64,000 bases of DNA from DAOTWC01 sp048499435 (GCA_048499435.1 JASNZW010000007.1:155113-219112); one strand, 5' to 3'; shown: positions 33,592 to 44,048, counted from the stretch's first letter. Notes: a model not told the origin generated them from the sequence alone. Numbers and translations: made by a program.

Positions 33592-34425
33592 ATGAAAAAA
33601 CCACGCTCACGCCGCTTGCAACTGGCGCTCTACTATCTGGTCTGTCTGGCGCTGGCGGTGGTCTTCGCTGGGCCGTTCCTGTGGATGATCTCCAGCTCAT
33701 TGAAACCGGCGAACGAGATTTTCGCCCACCCGCCTATTCTGATCTCGCCCAATTTCTCATTCAAAAACTATGAAGAAGTTTTCAACCGCACGCCGTTTGA
33801 ACGCTACATGTTCAATTCGTTCCTTGTGGCGACGACGGTTACGCTGGTGGCGCTGCTGCTGCACGCGATGGCTGGCTACGCGCTGGCCCGTCTGGACTTT
33901 CCGGGCAAGCGGGTGATTTTCATGGGCATCGTTTCCACGTTGATGATACCGTTTTATACGATACTGATTCCGCTGGCGCTGCTGGTTCGCGAGTTGGGGT
34001 GGATCAACACGTACTGGGCGCTCATCGTTCCGGCTATTCCACACGCCTTCGGCATCTTCTGGCTGCGGCAGTTCTTCCTGGGCATCCCTACAGAGCTTGA
34101 GGAGGCCGCCCGGATTGACGGCGCTTCGCGCATTGGGGTGTTTTTCAGGATCGCGCTGCCGCTCGCCCGCCCGGTGCTGGCCGCGCTCTCGGTCTTTTTC
34201 TTCCTCGCCAACTGGGACTCGTTCCTGTGGCCGCTGATCGCGGCTAACCGCCCTGACATGCGCATGGTGCAGGTTGGCATCCAGTCGTTCACTGGTGAGC
34301 ATGGCAACGCCTGGGAACTGATTATGGCGGCGTCGGTGATCGCTGTTCTACCGACGCTGGTGCTGTTTTTCAGCCTGCAACGGTTTATCGTCGCCAGCGT
34401 TAAAATGACCGGCCTGAAGGGTTGA
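33592..34425 (+). CDS. Carbohydrate ABC transporter permease, MalG/UgpE type
   Basis: This 277-residue second permease subunit has about six membrane helices. PFLWMISSSLKPANEIFAHP is near the N-terminus, the EAA loop is TELEEAARIDGASRIGVFFR, and the C-terminus FIVASVKMTGLKG matches the family ending. It follows the MalF-like gene after 12 bases. The GH172 gene comes 102 bases later, probably in the same transcript. Confidence 0.95.
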   Translation: MKKPRSRRLQLALYYLVCLALAVVFAGPFLWMISSSLKPANEIFAHPPILISPNFSFKNYEEVFNRTPFERYMFNSFLVATTVTLVALLLHAMAGYALARLDFPGKRVIFMGIVSTLMIPFYTILIPLALLVRELGWINTYWALIVPAIPHAFGIFWLRQFFLGIPTELEEAARIDGASRIGVFFRIALPLARPVLAALSVFFFLANWDSFLWPLIAANRPDMRMVQVGIQSFTGEHGNAWELIMAASVIAVLPTLVLFFSLQRFIVASVKMTGLKG

Positions 34426-34527
34426 GCAATATAAGGCTGGGCAGCGCGGCACTTATACGCGCGTAATTGAAGAAAGAACAGGCGCTGCCTGCCAGGCTCT
34501 GTTAACAGCACACAGGGGGTAATTACG

Positions 34528-35646
34528 ATGTCTGTGTTTAAGGGTAGCCCGCTGGGGGAACTGGCAAGGGTGCGGCGTGTGCGCACCCGGCGCATTTCCA
34601 GCTATGACCATACCGGCGGCAACGACGACCGACTGCACGTTGCGGCGGGCACTACGGCTGTCCTGGCGGATATACAGGGGGCGGGGTGTATCAACCATAT
34701 CTGGTGCACGATGGTGTGCGACCAGCCTGATTTCCTGCGCAGGGTGATTCTGCGCATGCGCTGGGATAACGAGCAGCACTTCTCGGTTGAGGCCCCTATC
34801 GGGGATTTTTTCGGCGTAGGGCACGCCCAGACCGTTGACTTTGTTTCGCTGCCGCTGCAGATGAGTCCGGCGAATGGCCGCGCATTCAACTGTTTCTTCC
34901 CCATGCCGTTTGCCCAGCGCGCTCTGATTGAGCTGACCAGCGAGTGTGATGTTGAGCTGTTGTTTTACTACTACATTGACTATGAGCTGCATGACCAGAT
35001 CGACCCGGACCTGGGGCGGTTTCACGCCCAGTGGCGGCGGCAGGACCCGACCGACGGCATCTCTGACGCGGGCATGACCAACCCTGACTGGTCGTTCGGC
35101 GGGAGCAACACTGACGGCGCTGGCAACTATGTTATTCTGGAAGCGGAGGGGACCGGGCACTATGTGGGCTGCAACCTGAATATCCACAACCTCCGCCACC
35201 GGGATTGGCCTGCGCATCTGGCGTGGCCAGTCACGCCGGAGCAGCTTCAGGCGGCCCCGCCAGGGTTGTTTGAGGCGTTTAACTGGTATGGCGAAGGTGA
35301 CGATATGATCTTCGTGGACGGGGAATCCTGGCCGCCGACGCTGCATGGGACCGGCGCGGAAGATTATTTCAACACTGCCTGGTGCCCGGCCGTGCCCTAC
35401 AGCGCGCCTTATCACGGTATCACGCTTCCCGGCGGCCCTAACTGGTCAGGGAAGATTTCACTTTACCGTTTCCATATTGAGGACCCTGTGTGTTTCCAGC
35501 GGTCCATCCGCGTCACCATCGAACACGGCCACGCCAACCGCCGTTCCGATGACTATTCCAGCACGGCGTACTGGTATCAGTTGGAGCCGCACAAGCCATT
35601 CCCGCCGCTTCCACCTGCAGCGGCGCGCCTGCCGCGCCCGGATTAA
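34528..35646 (+). CDS. DUF2961/GH172 glycoside hydrolase-like protein
   Basis: This 372-residue paralogue of the protein at 2064-3170 shares SYDHTGGNDDRLHV, GDFFGVGHAQTVDFVSLPLQ, NWYGEGDDMIFVDGESWPPT, LHGTGAEDYFNTAW and RRSDDYSSTAYWYQLEPHKP. The acidic residues of the GEGDD and GAEDYF motifs are the likely catalytic region of GH172. No signal peptide is present, so it should cleave imported furanosides in the cytosol. It closes the second sugar operon. It differs from the first copy in a longer mid-domain insertion before the GEGDD motif. Confidence 0.9.
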   Translation: MSVFKGSPLGELARVRRVRTRRISSYDHTGGNDDRLHVAAGTTAVLADIQGAGCINHIWCTMVCDQPDFLRRVILRMRWDNEQHFSVEAPIGDFFGVGHAQTVDFVSLPLQMSPANGRAFNCFFPMPFAQRALIELTSECDVELLFYYYIDYELHDQIDPDLGRFHAQWRRQDPTDGISDAGMTNPDWSFGGSNTDGAGNYVILEAEGTGHYVGCNLNIHNLRHRDWPAHLAWPVTPEQLQAAPPGLFEAFNWYGEGDDMIFVDGESWPPTLHGTGAEDYFNTAWCPAVPYSAPYHGITLPGGPNWSGKISLYRFHIEDPVCFQRSIRVTIEHGHANRRSDDYSSTAYWYQLEPHKPFPPLPPAAARLPRPD

Positions 35647-35735
35647 AGCGCGGCGTCTTGTTTCGCTCTGGCTGACCTGCCGGCTGACAGGCGCGCAGGC
35701 CGGCTGCCGCCGCTATCTGAACCGGGCGGCGCATT

Positions 35736-35759
35736 AAAAACCGGGCCTGGCGGCCCGGT
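35736..35759 (-). terminator. Rho-independent terminator of sigA
   Basis: On the minus strand ACCGGGCC-GCCA-GGCCCGGT is followed by TTTTT, 30 bases past the sigma factor stop. The stem is 8 bp with a 4-nt loop. It can also act weakly at the end of the converging GH172 operon. Confidence 0.85.
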
Positions 35760-35789
35760 CAGCGATCTTGCGGCGTGTGGGCAGCGGCG

Positions 35790-36962
<1,173 letters not shown>

Positions 36963-37293
36963 GTTTTACCTTTTGCCTCCTGGTGCAGGTAGTCACGTTT
37001 GCTGAGCTGCGATATTACAGGTATTACCTCACAGACGGTTGTAGGCACTTTATCATTCTAGCATACAATTCAGCAGTTTGTGAATGAACTATAAGTAAGC
37101 AGATGGTTGAGGAAGGCTTGTGGTGCGCAGCGCCGCTTGAATTTCCATTAACATTCGTAATTAAAGGGGTAATAAATGTGTTCGGGCGCGCCGCCCCCAA
37201 ACCATCTTCTAATTGCGCCGTTTGTTTAGTGTTAGTATGATTAAGCGCAAAGCACCGTGTTTCTGAGGCTGTTTACCAGCCAGGGGCGGGGGG
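36963..37293. other. Divergent promoter region, sigA and DnaB-like gene
   Basis: These 331 bases are visibly AT-richer than the flanks and hold no gene. TATGAT at 37236-37241 is a possible -10 for the rightward gene. No structured RNA was recognised. Confidence 0.5.
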
Positions 37294-38448
37294 ATGACGA
37301 CGCGACGGTTTACTGACAGCCTTCCAGATTATGAGGCCGACGATATGGCGAGGGGACAGCCCCAGCCCCCTGAAGCGCCGTCGGCGGCGCGCCCGGCGGC
37401 AGGCCGGGGCAGCGCGCACATGCCCCGCACGCTGACGCAGGTCATGAACGAGGCCAACGAACGGGTTGTGCGCGGCGACCTGGTGGACTATGTGCCGATG
37501 CCTACCGGGTTCGACCCGCTTGACGGGTTTATCGGCGGGGGCCTGCGCAAGACTGAGCTGGTGCTGCTGGGCGGCGCGCAGGGCATCGGCAAGACGATTG
37601 CCACGCTTCAGATCGCCCGGAATATCGTCATGCGCCCGGATCAGTATGCCTTCTACCTGTCGTACGAGCATACCGAAACGCACTTGATGCACCGTCTGCT
37701 GTGCATGGAAAGCGTTAATCCGCCAGAGATTGACCTGAACAGGGGCATCAAGCTGCGCGACCTGTACCAGATTATCGTGGCGCAGCGCGCCAAAGAGTTC
37801 ATGGGGCGCGACGGCGGGGCCGGCTCGCTCCAGATGATTCTCAGAGATAACCCGAAAACGGCCCCGGCGCTGGCACGGATGGCGCGTTATGCCGACCGCA
37901 TGATTCTGGTCAAGGCCAGCCCGGCAGTCACGACGCTGCGCGCGATTAAGGAAATGACCGCCCGGCTGACCGAAGTCACTAACGGCAACGTGACGGTCTT
38001 TGTTGACTACCTGCAGAAGATCGCGGTACACCCGGAGCGCCCGCGCGACGAAAACGACAAGGTGACGATTATCGTCGAGGGGTTGAAAGATATCGCGCTG
38101 TCGCTGGACGTGCCGGTGTGGGCGATCGTGGCGGCTGACCGTGAGGGCCTCAAGAGCAAGCGCATTCATCTGTTCCATCTGCGCGGCAGCAGCGCCCTGG
38201 ATTACGAGTCGGATATTGCCATCATCATGAACAACAAGTATCAGATTCTCTCTAAGGACCACGTCGCTTTTAACCCATATACCGCGCGCCAGTATCGAGA
38301 CTGGGTGGTGTTCACGGTGGAGAAAAACCGCGCGGGCCGTTCAATGCAGGATATGGAATTTCAACTTCACGGCCAGCACTTCAGCTTTGACCCGCGCGGA
38401 CAAAAAGTGCAGCAGCAGCTTATTGACGACAAAGTGATCGAAAGCTGA
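37294..38448 (+). CDS. DnaB-like RecA-fold ATPase without primase-interaction domain
   Basis: This 384-residue protein matches the C-terminal ATPase of replicative helicase DnaB. It has PTGFDPLDGFIGGGLRKTEL, then Walker A GGAQGIGKT at about 93-101, and Walker B-like VFVDYLQKIAV near 235. The usual N-terminal DnaB domain is absent and is replaced by about 60 polar residues. It may be a DnaB/KaiC-like paralogue with a role other than replication; hexamer formation is only inferred. The next gene, 93 bases on, encodes a TIR-FHA protein. The window does not show whether the two act together. Confidence 0.82.
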   Translation: MTTRRFTDSLPDYEADDMARGQPQPPEAPSAARPAAGRGSAHMPRTLTQVMNEANERVVRGDLVDYVPMPTGFDPLDGFIGGGLRKTELVLLGGAQGIGKTIATLQIARNIVMRPDQYAFYLSYEHTETHLMHRLLCMESVNPPEIDLNRGIKLRDLYQIIVAQRAKEFMGRDGGAGSLQMILRDNPKTAPALARMARYADRMILVKASPAVTTLRAIKEMTARLTEVTNGNVTVFVDYLQKIAVHPERPRDENDKVTIIVEGLKDIALSLDVPVWAIVAADREGLKSKRIHLFHLRGSSALDYESDIAIIMNNKYQILSKDHVAFNPYTARQYRDWVVFTVEKNRAGRSMQDMEFQLHGQHFSFDPRGQKVQQQLIDDKVIES

Positions 38449-38541
38449 CCGCGGCGCTGTGCGCTGGCGCGTGATCCCCTGGCCGCTGCTGTGTTCACCC
38501 GGCGTAAGCTGTGAGCGTTGGCGCTATTGCAGGACACCGCG

Positions 38542-39426
38542 ATGCCTAGAGTTTTCATTTCGTACAGCCGCGACGACCTGCCGTTTGTCAGCCGCCTGGC
38601 CCAGGACCTGCGCGCCTGCGGCGTTGATTTCTGGCTGGACCAGGAAAACATCAGCGCCGGGGAGGACTGGACAGACGCTGTCTGGGAGGGGCTGAAGTCG
38701 TGCGACCTGATGCTGCTGGTGATTTCCCCGGCCTCGATGGCCTCGCGTGAGGTCGCCAGCGAGTGGAAGTATTACCTCAACAACGGGAAGCCGGTTCTGC
38801 CGCTGCTGGCCGCCGCCACAGCGCACATCCACTACCAGGTAAACGCCCTGCAGTATGTTGATTTTCAGGCGGCGCCTTATGAGGCTGCACTGCGCGGCCT
38901 CATCGTCGAACTCAACGCGCGCCTGGGAACAGATTACGATATGCGCGTGGATGATACCCCGCTTCCGGCAACCGGGTCGCTGGCTGAACGTGTGGGCGCG
39001 CCAGTGGATATGAACAAACACACGATTCGCGTGGACCTGGAGGCGATGCGCCAGTTTGAGGAACGGCTGCACTTCTTCGGCCCGCAAACGACGCTGGAAC
39101 TGCGCGCTTACGGCGAGGAAGGCTGGACAGCGCAGGTCAGGCTGCCGGCTGGCCGCGAGCTGGTTATCGGGCGCGGGGGCGGCGACGAGGCCGATGTTGA
39201 CCTGATTCCAGCGGGCGCGGCCGGGGCCGGCATCTCACGGCGGCATGCGGCGCTGAAAGTGGAGGCCAACACGCTGTTTATTCGCGACCTCAACAGCACC
39301 AACTTTACGTTTGTCGAAGGCCAGCGGCTGCGCCCTAACGAGCAGCGCGCGCTCAAAAGCGGCGACCGCATTCAGCTAGGCAGCCTGCTGCTGATGGTTT
39401 ATTTCCAGAGCAGCCAACCCGCTTAA
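38542..39426 (+). CDS. TIR domain - FHA domain protein
   Basis: This 294-residue protein starts at the ATG at 38542 (MPRVFISYSRDDLPFVSRLA); a TTG 24 bases upstream is less likely. Residues of about 1-130 form a bacterial TIR (TIR_2) domain: FISYSRDD, FWLDQENISAGEDWTDAVWE, LMLLVISPASMASREVASEW, where the last E is at the place of the TIR NADase glutamate. Residues of about 205-290 are a forkhead-associated domain (VIGRGG, ISRRHAALKV, LNSTNFTFV, GDRIQLG), which binds phosphothreonine. TIR domains consume NAD or make signal nucleotides, or act as adaptors; FHA suggests control by a Ser/Thr kinase. It sits between the DnaB-like ATPase and a J-domain protein. Confidence 0.88.
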   Translation: MPRVFISYSRDDLPFVSRLAQDLRACGVDFWLDQENISAGEDWTDAVWEGLKSCDLMLLVISPASMASREVASEWKYYLNNGKPVLPLLAAATAHIHYQVNALQYVDFQAAPYEAALRGLIVELNARLGTDYDMRVDDTPLPATGSLAERVGAPVDMNKHTIRVDLEAMRQFEERLHFFGPQTTLELRAYGEEGWTAQVRLPAGRELVIGRGGGDEADVDLIPAGAAGAGISRRHAALKVEANTLFIRDLNSTNFTFVEGQRLRPNEQRALKSGDRIQLGSLLLMVYFQSSQPA

Positions 39427-39450
39427 CCCGCGCAGGGTATAATTTGTGCC

Positions 39451-40161
39451 ATGAACAAATCCACCGTGCTCGATTACCTGCTGAACAACCTGCCGCGCGC
39501 CAAACGCGTGAAATATGTGCGGCTGGTGGAAGATATCTCGCTGCGCGTGCGGATGCGGCTGGACGAAAAGGTCGCCATTTACGTTGAGGACGCGCTGCCA
39601 GCGCCGGCGGTCCTCAGGGACCGTTTTGAGGCGAACACCTTCTCCGGCCTGCACACGCTGGTGCTGCTCGCGCAGGACGCGCTGCCGCGCCACGGCGCGC
39701 CCGCCGCCGACCTGAACGCGGCGCTGCGGCTGCTGGCCGATATATACGGCGGCAAGGTTTACGCTTACCGCAGCCGGGGGCCTGCGGCGGTTGTGTTCCC
39801 GGTGTTTTTTGCCGCTGAGGGCCGGGTCGTTCACGGCCCGCCGGTTGACCTGGCTGATCTGAGCTGCGACTACACGCTGGCCCATTTTGGCCCGTGGGAT
39901 GGCATCTGCGGGATAGCCAACTTCGACCGGCGCAATTACAACGTCGAGGATTCCACTTTTCAGCCAGTCCGCGCCGACCCGCTGCAGCCGTATTACGATA
40001 TGCTGGGCGTTTCCTGTGACGCCTCCGCAGAGATCATCAAGCTGGCCTACCGCGAGAAAGCGCAGCAGCACCACCCTGATCGCGACCCATCCCCGGACGC
40101 CACGACGCGAATGCAGCGCATTAACGAGGCTTACCAGGAAATCATGAAGCGGCTTAAGTAG
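39451..40161 (+). CDS. C-terminal J-domain protein with unrecognised N-terminal domain
   Basis: This 236-residue protein ends in a J domain (YYDMLGVSCDASAEIIKLAY, then HHPDRDPSPDATTRMQRINE, AYQEIMKRL). The HPD tripeptide needed to stimulate DnaK is present, at about residue 209. J domains are usually N-terminal, so the order is unusual. The first 170 residues (LLNNLPRAKRVKYVRLVEDI, LRLLADIYGGKVYAY) match nothing I recognise; they might recruit a specific client. The gene overlaps lipA on the other strand by 8 bases. No dnaK or grpE is nearby. Confidence 0.85.
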   Translation: MNKSTVLDYLLNNLPRAKRVKYVRLVEDISLRVRMRLDEKVAIYVEDALPAPAVLRDRFEANTFSGLHTLVLLAQDALPRHGAPAADLNAALRLLADIYGGKVYAYRSRGPAAVVFPVFFAAEGRVVHGPPVDLADLSCDYTLAHFGPWDGICGIANFDRRNYNVEDSTFQPVRADPLQPYYDMLGVSCDASAEIIKLAYREKAQQHHPDRDPSPDATTRMQRINEAYQEIMKRLK

Positions 40162-41137
40162 GCTGGCGGCTGGCCCGGTCCTGGTGCAGGCTGACGTAAT
40201 TGAGCTTAGACAGCTCGCGCACCTGCTCGTCGGCGCGGTAGCTGCTGCGCACCAGTGGCCCGCTTTCGACCCACTTAAAGCCCATTTCCAGGCCGGCGCG
40301 CTTAAGCTGCACGAATTCTTCTGGCTGCCAGAAACGCTCGACCGGCAGATGCTGCTTGCTCGGCTGGAGGTACTGGCCAATCGTGAGGATGTCCACGCCG
40401 CGCGCGGCCAGGTCGCGCATAACGGCCAGCACTTCGTCGTAGGTTTCGCCCAGCCCCAGCATGATACCGCTCTTGGTCAGCACCAGCGGGTCCATCTGCC
40501 GGGCGTTTTCAAGGACGGTCATCGCCCATTCGTAGCGGTCCTGCGGCTGCACCCGTTTGAACAGGCGCGGCACGGTTTCCACGTTGTGGTTCAGGATTTC
40601 CGGCTGCGCGTCCATAACGATCTTGAGCGCGTCACGGCTGCCCTTGAAGTCGGGGATCAGCACCTCGATGCTGCACCCCGGCTGAAGCTGGCGGATGCGC
40701 CGGATGACCATCGCGAAAATTGGCGCGCCGCCGTCAGCGCGCTCGTCGCGGTTGACGCTGGTGATCACCACGTGCCTGAGGCGCATGGCGCGCACAGCCT
40801 CGGCGATCCGGTTTGGCTCGGCCCAGTCAAGCGGGCTGGGGCGCCCTGTTTTGATGTCGCAGAAGCCGCAGGAACGGGTGCAGGTGTCGCCCATCATGAG
40901 GAAGGTCGCGGTCCCGTGGCCCCAGCACTCGCCCAGGTTGGGGCACTGGGCTTCTTCGCAGACCGTGTTCAGGGACTTCTGGCGCATCAGGCCCTGCACC
41001 TGGGCGTAGGTCTCGCCGCCGGGGGCGCGCACCTTAATCCAGGGGGGGCGGCGGCGCGGGTGCTGCGGGTCCGGCTGCCAGCCAGCGCTGCTGTCGCTTG
41101 CAACCGGGATGCTGTCGGGGTTCAGGATGTCGGTCAT
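40154..41137 (-). CDS. lipA: Lipoyl synthase
   Basis: This 327-residue radical SAM enzyme inserts two sulfurs into protein-bound octanoyl groups. The auxiliary cluster is formed by C-E-E-A-Q-C-P-N-L-G-E-C and the radical SAM cluster by CTRSCGFC. Further family motifs are VTSVNRDERADGGA, NHNVETVPRLFKRVQP, KSGIMLGLGETYDEV and LTIGQYLQPSKQHLPVERF. I start it at the ATG at 41137 (MTDILNPDS), with GGAG eight bases upstream; the longer frame to 41284 has no family homology. It should serve the lipoyl lysine of SucB. lipB is not in the window. Confidence 0.96.
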   Translation of the reverse strand: MTDILNPDSIPVASDSSAGWQPDPQHPRRRPPWIKVRAPGGETYAQVQGLMRQKSLNTVCEEAQCPNLGECWGHGTATFLMMGDTCTRSCGFCDIKTGRPSPLDWAEPNRIAEAVRAMRLRHVVITSVNRDERADGGAPIFAMVIRRIRQLQPGCSIEVLIPDFKGSRDALKIVMDAQPEILNHNVETVPRLFKRVQPQDRYEWAMTVLENARQMDPLVLTKSGIMLGLGETYDEVLAVMRDLAARGVDILTIGQYLQPSKQHLPVERFWQPEEFVQLKRAGLEMGFKWVESGPLVRSSYRADEQVRELSKLNYVSLHQDRASRQPT

Positions 41138-41399
41138 AACTGCGGCTCCAATCGTCAATGCGCAGATTATACCGCTGATCGGCGCGGCGGCGAGCTTCAA
41201 CCGCTGCCGATCAGCAGGTTGATGAATGTATGGCTTTTTTTGTGTCATTTGGAATTGTGCGCCTTTTCCGCGCCTCGCGTACAATACGCAAAGGGAAAAC
41301 TGCGTCTCCGTGTGTGACTTCTGTTCGCGCTTCGCGCCGGCTGGTGCAGCGTGTTTAGCCTGGACAGACGTACTTAGATCAATTAGAGGGAAGTACGCT
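41138..41399. other. Divergent promoter region, lipA and hppA
   Basis: No gene is seen here. TACAAT at 41280-41285 is a good -10 for hppA, with a weak TTGTGC 19 bases upstream of it. The hppA leader would then be about 110 nt. Confidence 0.4.
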
Positions 41400-44048
41400 A
41401 TGCAAGCGATGCAAGGTATCCAGCAGTTCGAGCAAGTTATGATCCTGATCGTGCTCGCGATCGCCTTCGTTGCGCTGATCTACGCTTACTGGTTGGCGCG
41501 CCAGACCTTCGCCGCTGATAAAGGCAGCGCGGCAATGCAGCGCATCTGGGGCTTCATCCGTGATGGCGCTAATGCTTACCTGCGCACGCAGCTGCGGACC
41601 ATCGCTATCCTGATTGTCGCGCTGACCGTGGCCATGTTTTTGAGTGTGGCTTTGGTCAAGCCAACCGGCGAGGCAAATGAGCTGTTCTGCCCGGCGGAAA
41701 CTGAGGCCGCCTTCGCGACCGCGATCGCCGCCAACGCGCCGACTAACCCCACTGTCGAGGAAGTAACGGCGGCGCTGGAAGCGCGCGAGCTGACTGCCAA
41801 GCAGATCGCCACGAACTACGGCTATGCTGACTTCAACCCGGAGCGCGTCGCCGGCGCCGTGGAGTGTCCGTCAGCGGTTACCGGCATCGCGCTTGGGCGC
41901 GCCGCCGCGTTTGCGATGGGCGCTTCATTCTCGGCGATAGTCGGCTTTATCGGCATGAACATGGCCGTTCAGGGCAACGTGCGCGTGGCAGCCGCCGCAA
42001 AGACCAGTTTTAAGCGCTCGCTGACGATCGCTTATCGCTCTGGCACGATCACAGGCATGCTCACTGACGGGCTGGGCCTGCTGGGCGGCACGCTGATCTT
42101 CATCATTTTCGGCAAAGCCGCGCCGGATGTGCTGCTCGGCTTCGGCTTCGGCGGCACGCTGCTGGCGCTGTTCATGCGCGTGGGCGGCGGCATCTACACC
42201 AAGGCGGCGGACGTGGGCGCTGACCTGGTTGGCAAGGTTGAGGCTGGCCTGCCTGAGGACGACCCGCGCAACGCCGCTGTGATCGCCGACCTGGTCGGGG
42301 ACAACGTGGGTGACTGCGCCGGCATGGCGGCGGACATCTTCGAGTCCTATGAGGTGACGATCGTCTCCAGCCTGATCCTCGGCCTGGCGCTGACCGCGCT
42401 CACCGGCCAGTTGTTCTGGATTGTGCTGCCGCTGCTGGTGCGCGGTATCGGCGTTATCAGCTCGATTGTCGGCACGTATGCTGTGTCGCTGTGGAAGGTG
42501 GACGACGCCGAAGAGGCGATGTACAAGAGCTACGAGATTTCGAGCGCCATCACGATTATCTCGACCTTCCTGCTGGCCGTGTTCTACGCCGGCAACCAGG
42601 ACCCCAGCGGCGATCTGCTGTCGCACCTGTCGCTTGGCTCGCTGGTCGCGGTCGGCGTGGCGCTGGCGGTGGCTTTCAACCCGCTGACGGCGTATGCCAC
42701 CAGCGCCAACAGCAAGCGCGTCCAGAACGTCGCCAAGGCGACGGTGTTCGGCCCGGCGCTGGTTATCCTGGAGGGTGTGTCGCTGGGGTATCTGTCCAGC
42801 GTGTGGTCGGCGATTGTGATCGTCGTCAGCATCATGGCCTCGATCCTGGTCTACAGCGTAACGTTCCCGGCTGATCTGTATCTGCCGGTGTTTGTCATCG
42901 GCGTGGTGGCGGCTGTCGGCGCGGTCGTGCGCGGTTTCATGCGCAAGGACGTGGTAAGCGGCATCTTCCACGCGCTGTGGATCATGGTGGCGGCGCTGTT
43001 CCTGATCAGCATGCGCGAAGTGGCGCTGGCTGACCGCTTCGTCTACACGCTGTTCGGCGTGTCGCTGATCGGCGTTGGCATGCTGTCGCACACCGGCAAC
43101 AACGTCTCGATGGACACGTTCGGCCCGATCTCGGACAACGCTAACGGCGTGGCTGAGCTGGCCGGTGAGGAATTCGACGACACCGCGCGCCAGATTCTCG
43201 CGGACCTGGACGCGGCGGGCAACACGACCAAAGCCATCACCAAAGGCATCGCGATTGGCTCCGCGGTGATCGCGGCGGTCTCGCTGTTCGGGTCGTTTTT
43301 CATTGATATCGAGCGCGTCGCGCCTATCAGCATGGAGTTCGAGCGCGTCATCAACCTGGCGGACCCGACGGTGTTCATCGGCGTGCTGATCGGCGGCGCG
43401 CTGCCGCTGCTGTTTGGCGGCCTGCTTATCAAGGCGGTGAACCGCGCCGCTGGCTTTATCATGGCTGAGGTGCGGCGCCAGCTTCGGATCCCGGCGGTTA
43501 TGGCGGGGACGCAGACGCCGGATTACGCGCAGTGTGTGACTATCTCGACGCGCTCCGCCCAGACAGAGCTGATTCCGCTGGGCCTGATCGCCATTCTCTC
43601 GCCTATCGTCGTCGGCCTGCTGCTGAAAGAGCAGGCGCTGGGCGGCTTCCTGGTCGGCGTGATTGTCTCTGGCCAGTTACAGGCGGTGTTTATGGCGAAC
43701 TCTGGCGGGGCCTGGGATAACGCCAAGAAGTTCATCGAGGACGGCAACTTTGGCGGCAAGGGCAGCGAGAACCACAAGGCCAGCGTCGTCGGCGACACCG
43801 TTGGCGACCCGTTCAAGGACACGGCTGGCCCGGCGCTCAACCCGATGATCAAGGTGATGAACCTGGTCGCGCTGATCATGGCCCCGATTGTGGTGCAGAC
43901 GCAGACGCCCGAATCCACCATCCCGATCCTGGTTGTGGCGCTTATCGGCCTGGCTCTGATTATCTGGAGCGTGCGCCGCAGCGACCGGTCGGAGGCGGCG
44001 GAGGATATCATACCCGTGACGCAGAAAACGCCGGCTGTCGGCGACTGA
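41400..44048 (+). CDS. hppA: Membrane-bound proton-pumping pyrophosphatase
   Basis: This integral-membrane enzyme couples pyrophosphate hydrolysis to proton export. Start is the ATG at 41400 (MQAMQGIQQFEQVMIL), giving 882 residues. Catalytic loops are DVGADLVGKVEAGLPEDDPR, DNVGDCAGMAADIFESYEV, the acidic DTFGPISDNANGVAEL, and GDTVGDPFKDTAGPALNPMI. The cation-selectivity motif reads GNTTKAITKG with lysine at about residue 611; family knowledge links lysine here to K+-independent H+-PPases. The protein is longer than usual (about 660-770). Part of the excess is a loop of about 75 residues after the second helix (FCPAETEAAFATAIAANAPT onward) with two cysteines. A strong terminator follows. Confidence 0.96.
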   Translation: MQAMQGIQQFEQVMILIVLAIAFVALIYAYWLARQTFAADKGSAAMQRIWGFIRDGANAYLRTQLRTIAILIVALTVAMFLSVALVKPTGEANELFCPAETEAAFATAIAANAPTNPTVEEVTAALEARELTAKQIATNYGYADFNPERVAGAVECPSAVTGIALGRAAAFAMGASFSAIVGFIGMNMAVQGNVRVAAAAKTSFKRSLTIAYRSGTITGMLTDGLGLLGGTLIFIIFGKAAPDVLLGFGFGGTLLALFMRVGGGIYTKAADVGADLVGKVEAGLPEDDPRNAAVIADLVGDNVGDCAGMAADIFESYEVTIVSSLILGLALTALTGQLFWIVLPLLVRGIGVISSIVGTYAVSLWKVDDAEEAMYKSYEISSAITIISTFLLAVFYAGNQDPSGDLLSHLSLGSLVAVGVALAVAFNPLTAYATSANSKRVQNVAKATVFGPALVILEGVSLGYLSSVWSAIVIVVSIMASILVYSVTFPADLYLPVFVIGVVAAVGAVVRGFMRKDVVSGIFHALWIMVAALFLISMREVALADRFVYTLFGVSLIGVGMLSHTGNNVSMDTFGPISDNANGVAELAGEEFDDTARQILADLDAAGNTTKAITKGIAIGSAVIAAVSLFGSFFIDIERVAPISMEFERVINLADPTVFIGVLIGGALPLLFGGLLIKAVNRAAGFIMAEVRRQLRIPAVMAGTQTPDYAQCVTISTRSAQTELIPLGLIAILSPIVVGLLLKEQALGGFLVGVIVSGQLQAVFMANSGGAWDNAKKFIEDGNFGGKGSENHKASVVGDTVGDPFKDTAGPALNPMIKVMNLVALIMAPIVVQTQTPESTIPILVVALIGLALIIWSVRRSDRSEAAEDIIPVTQKTPAVGD

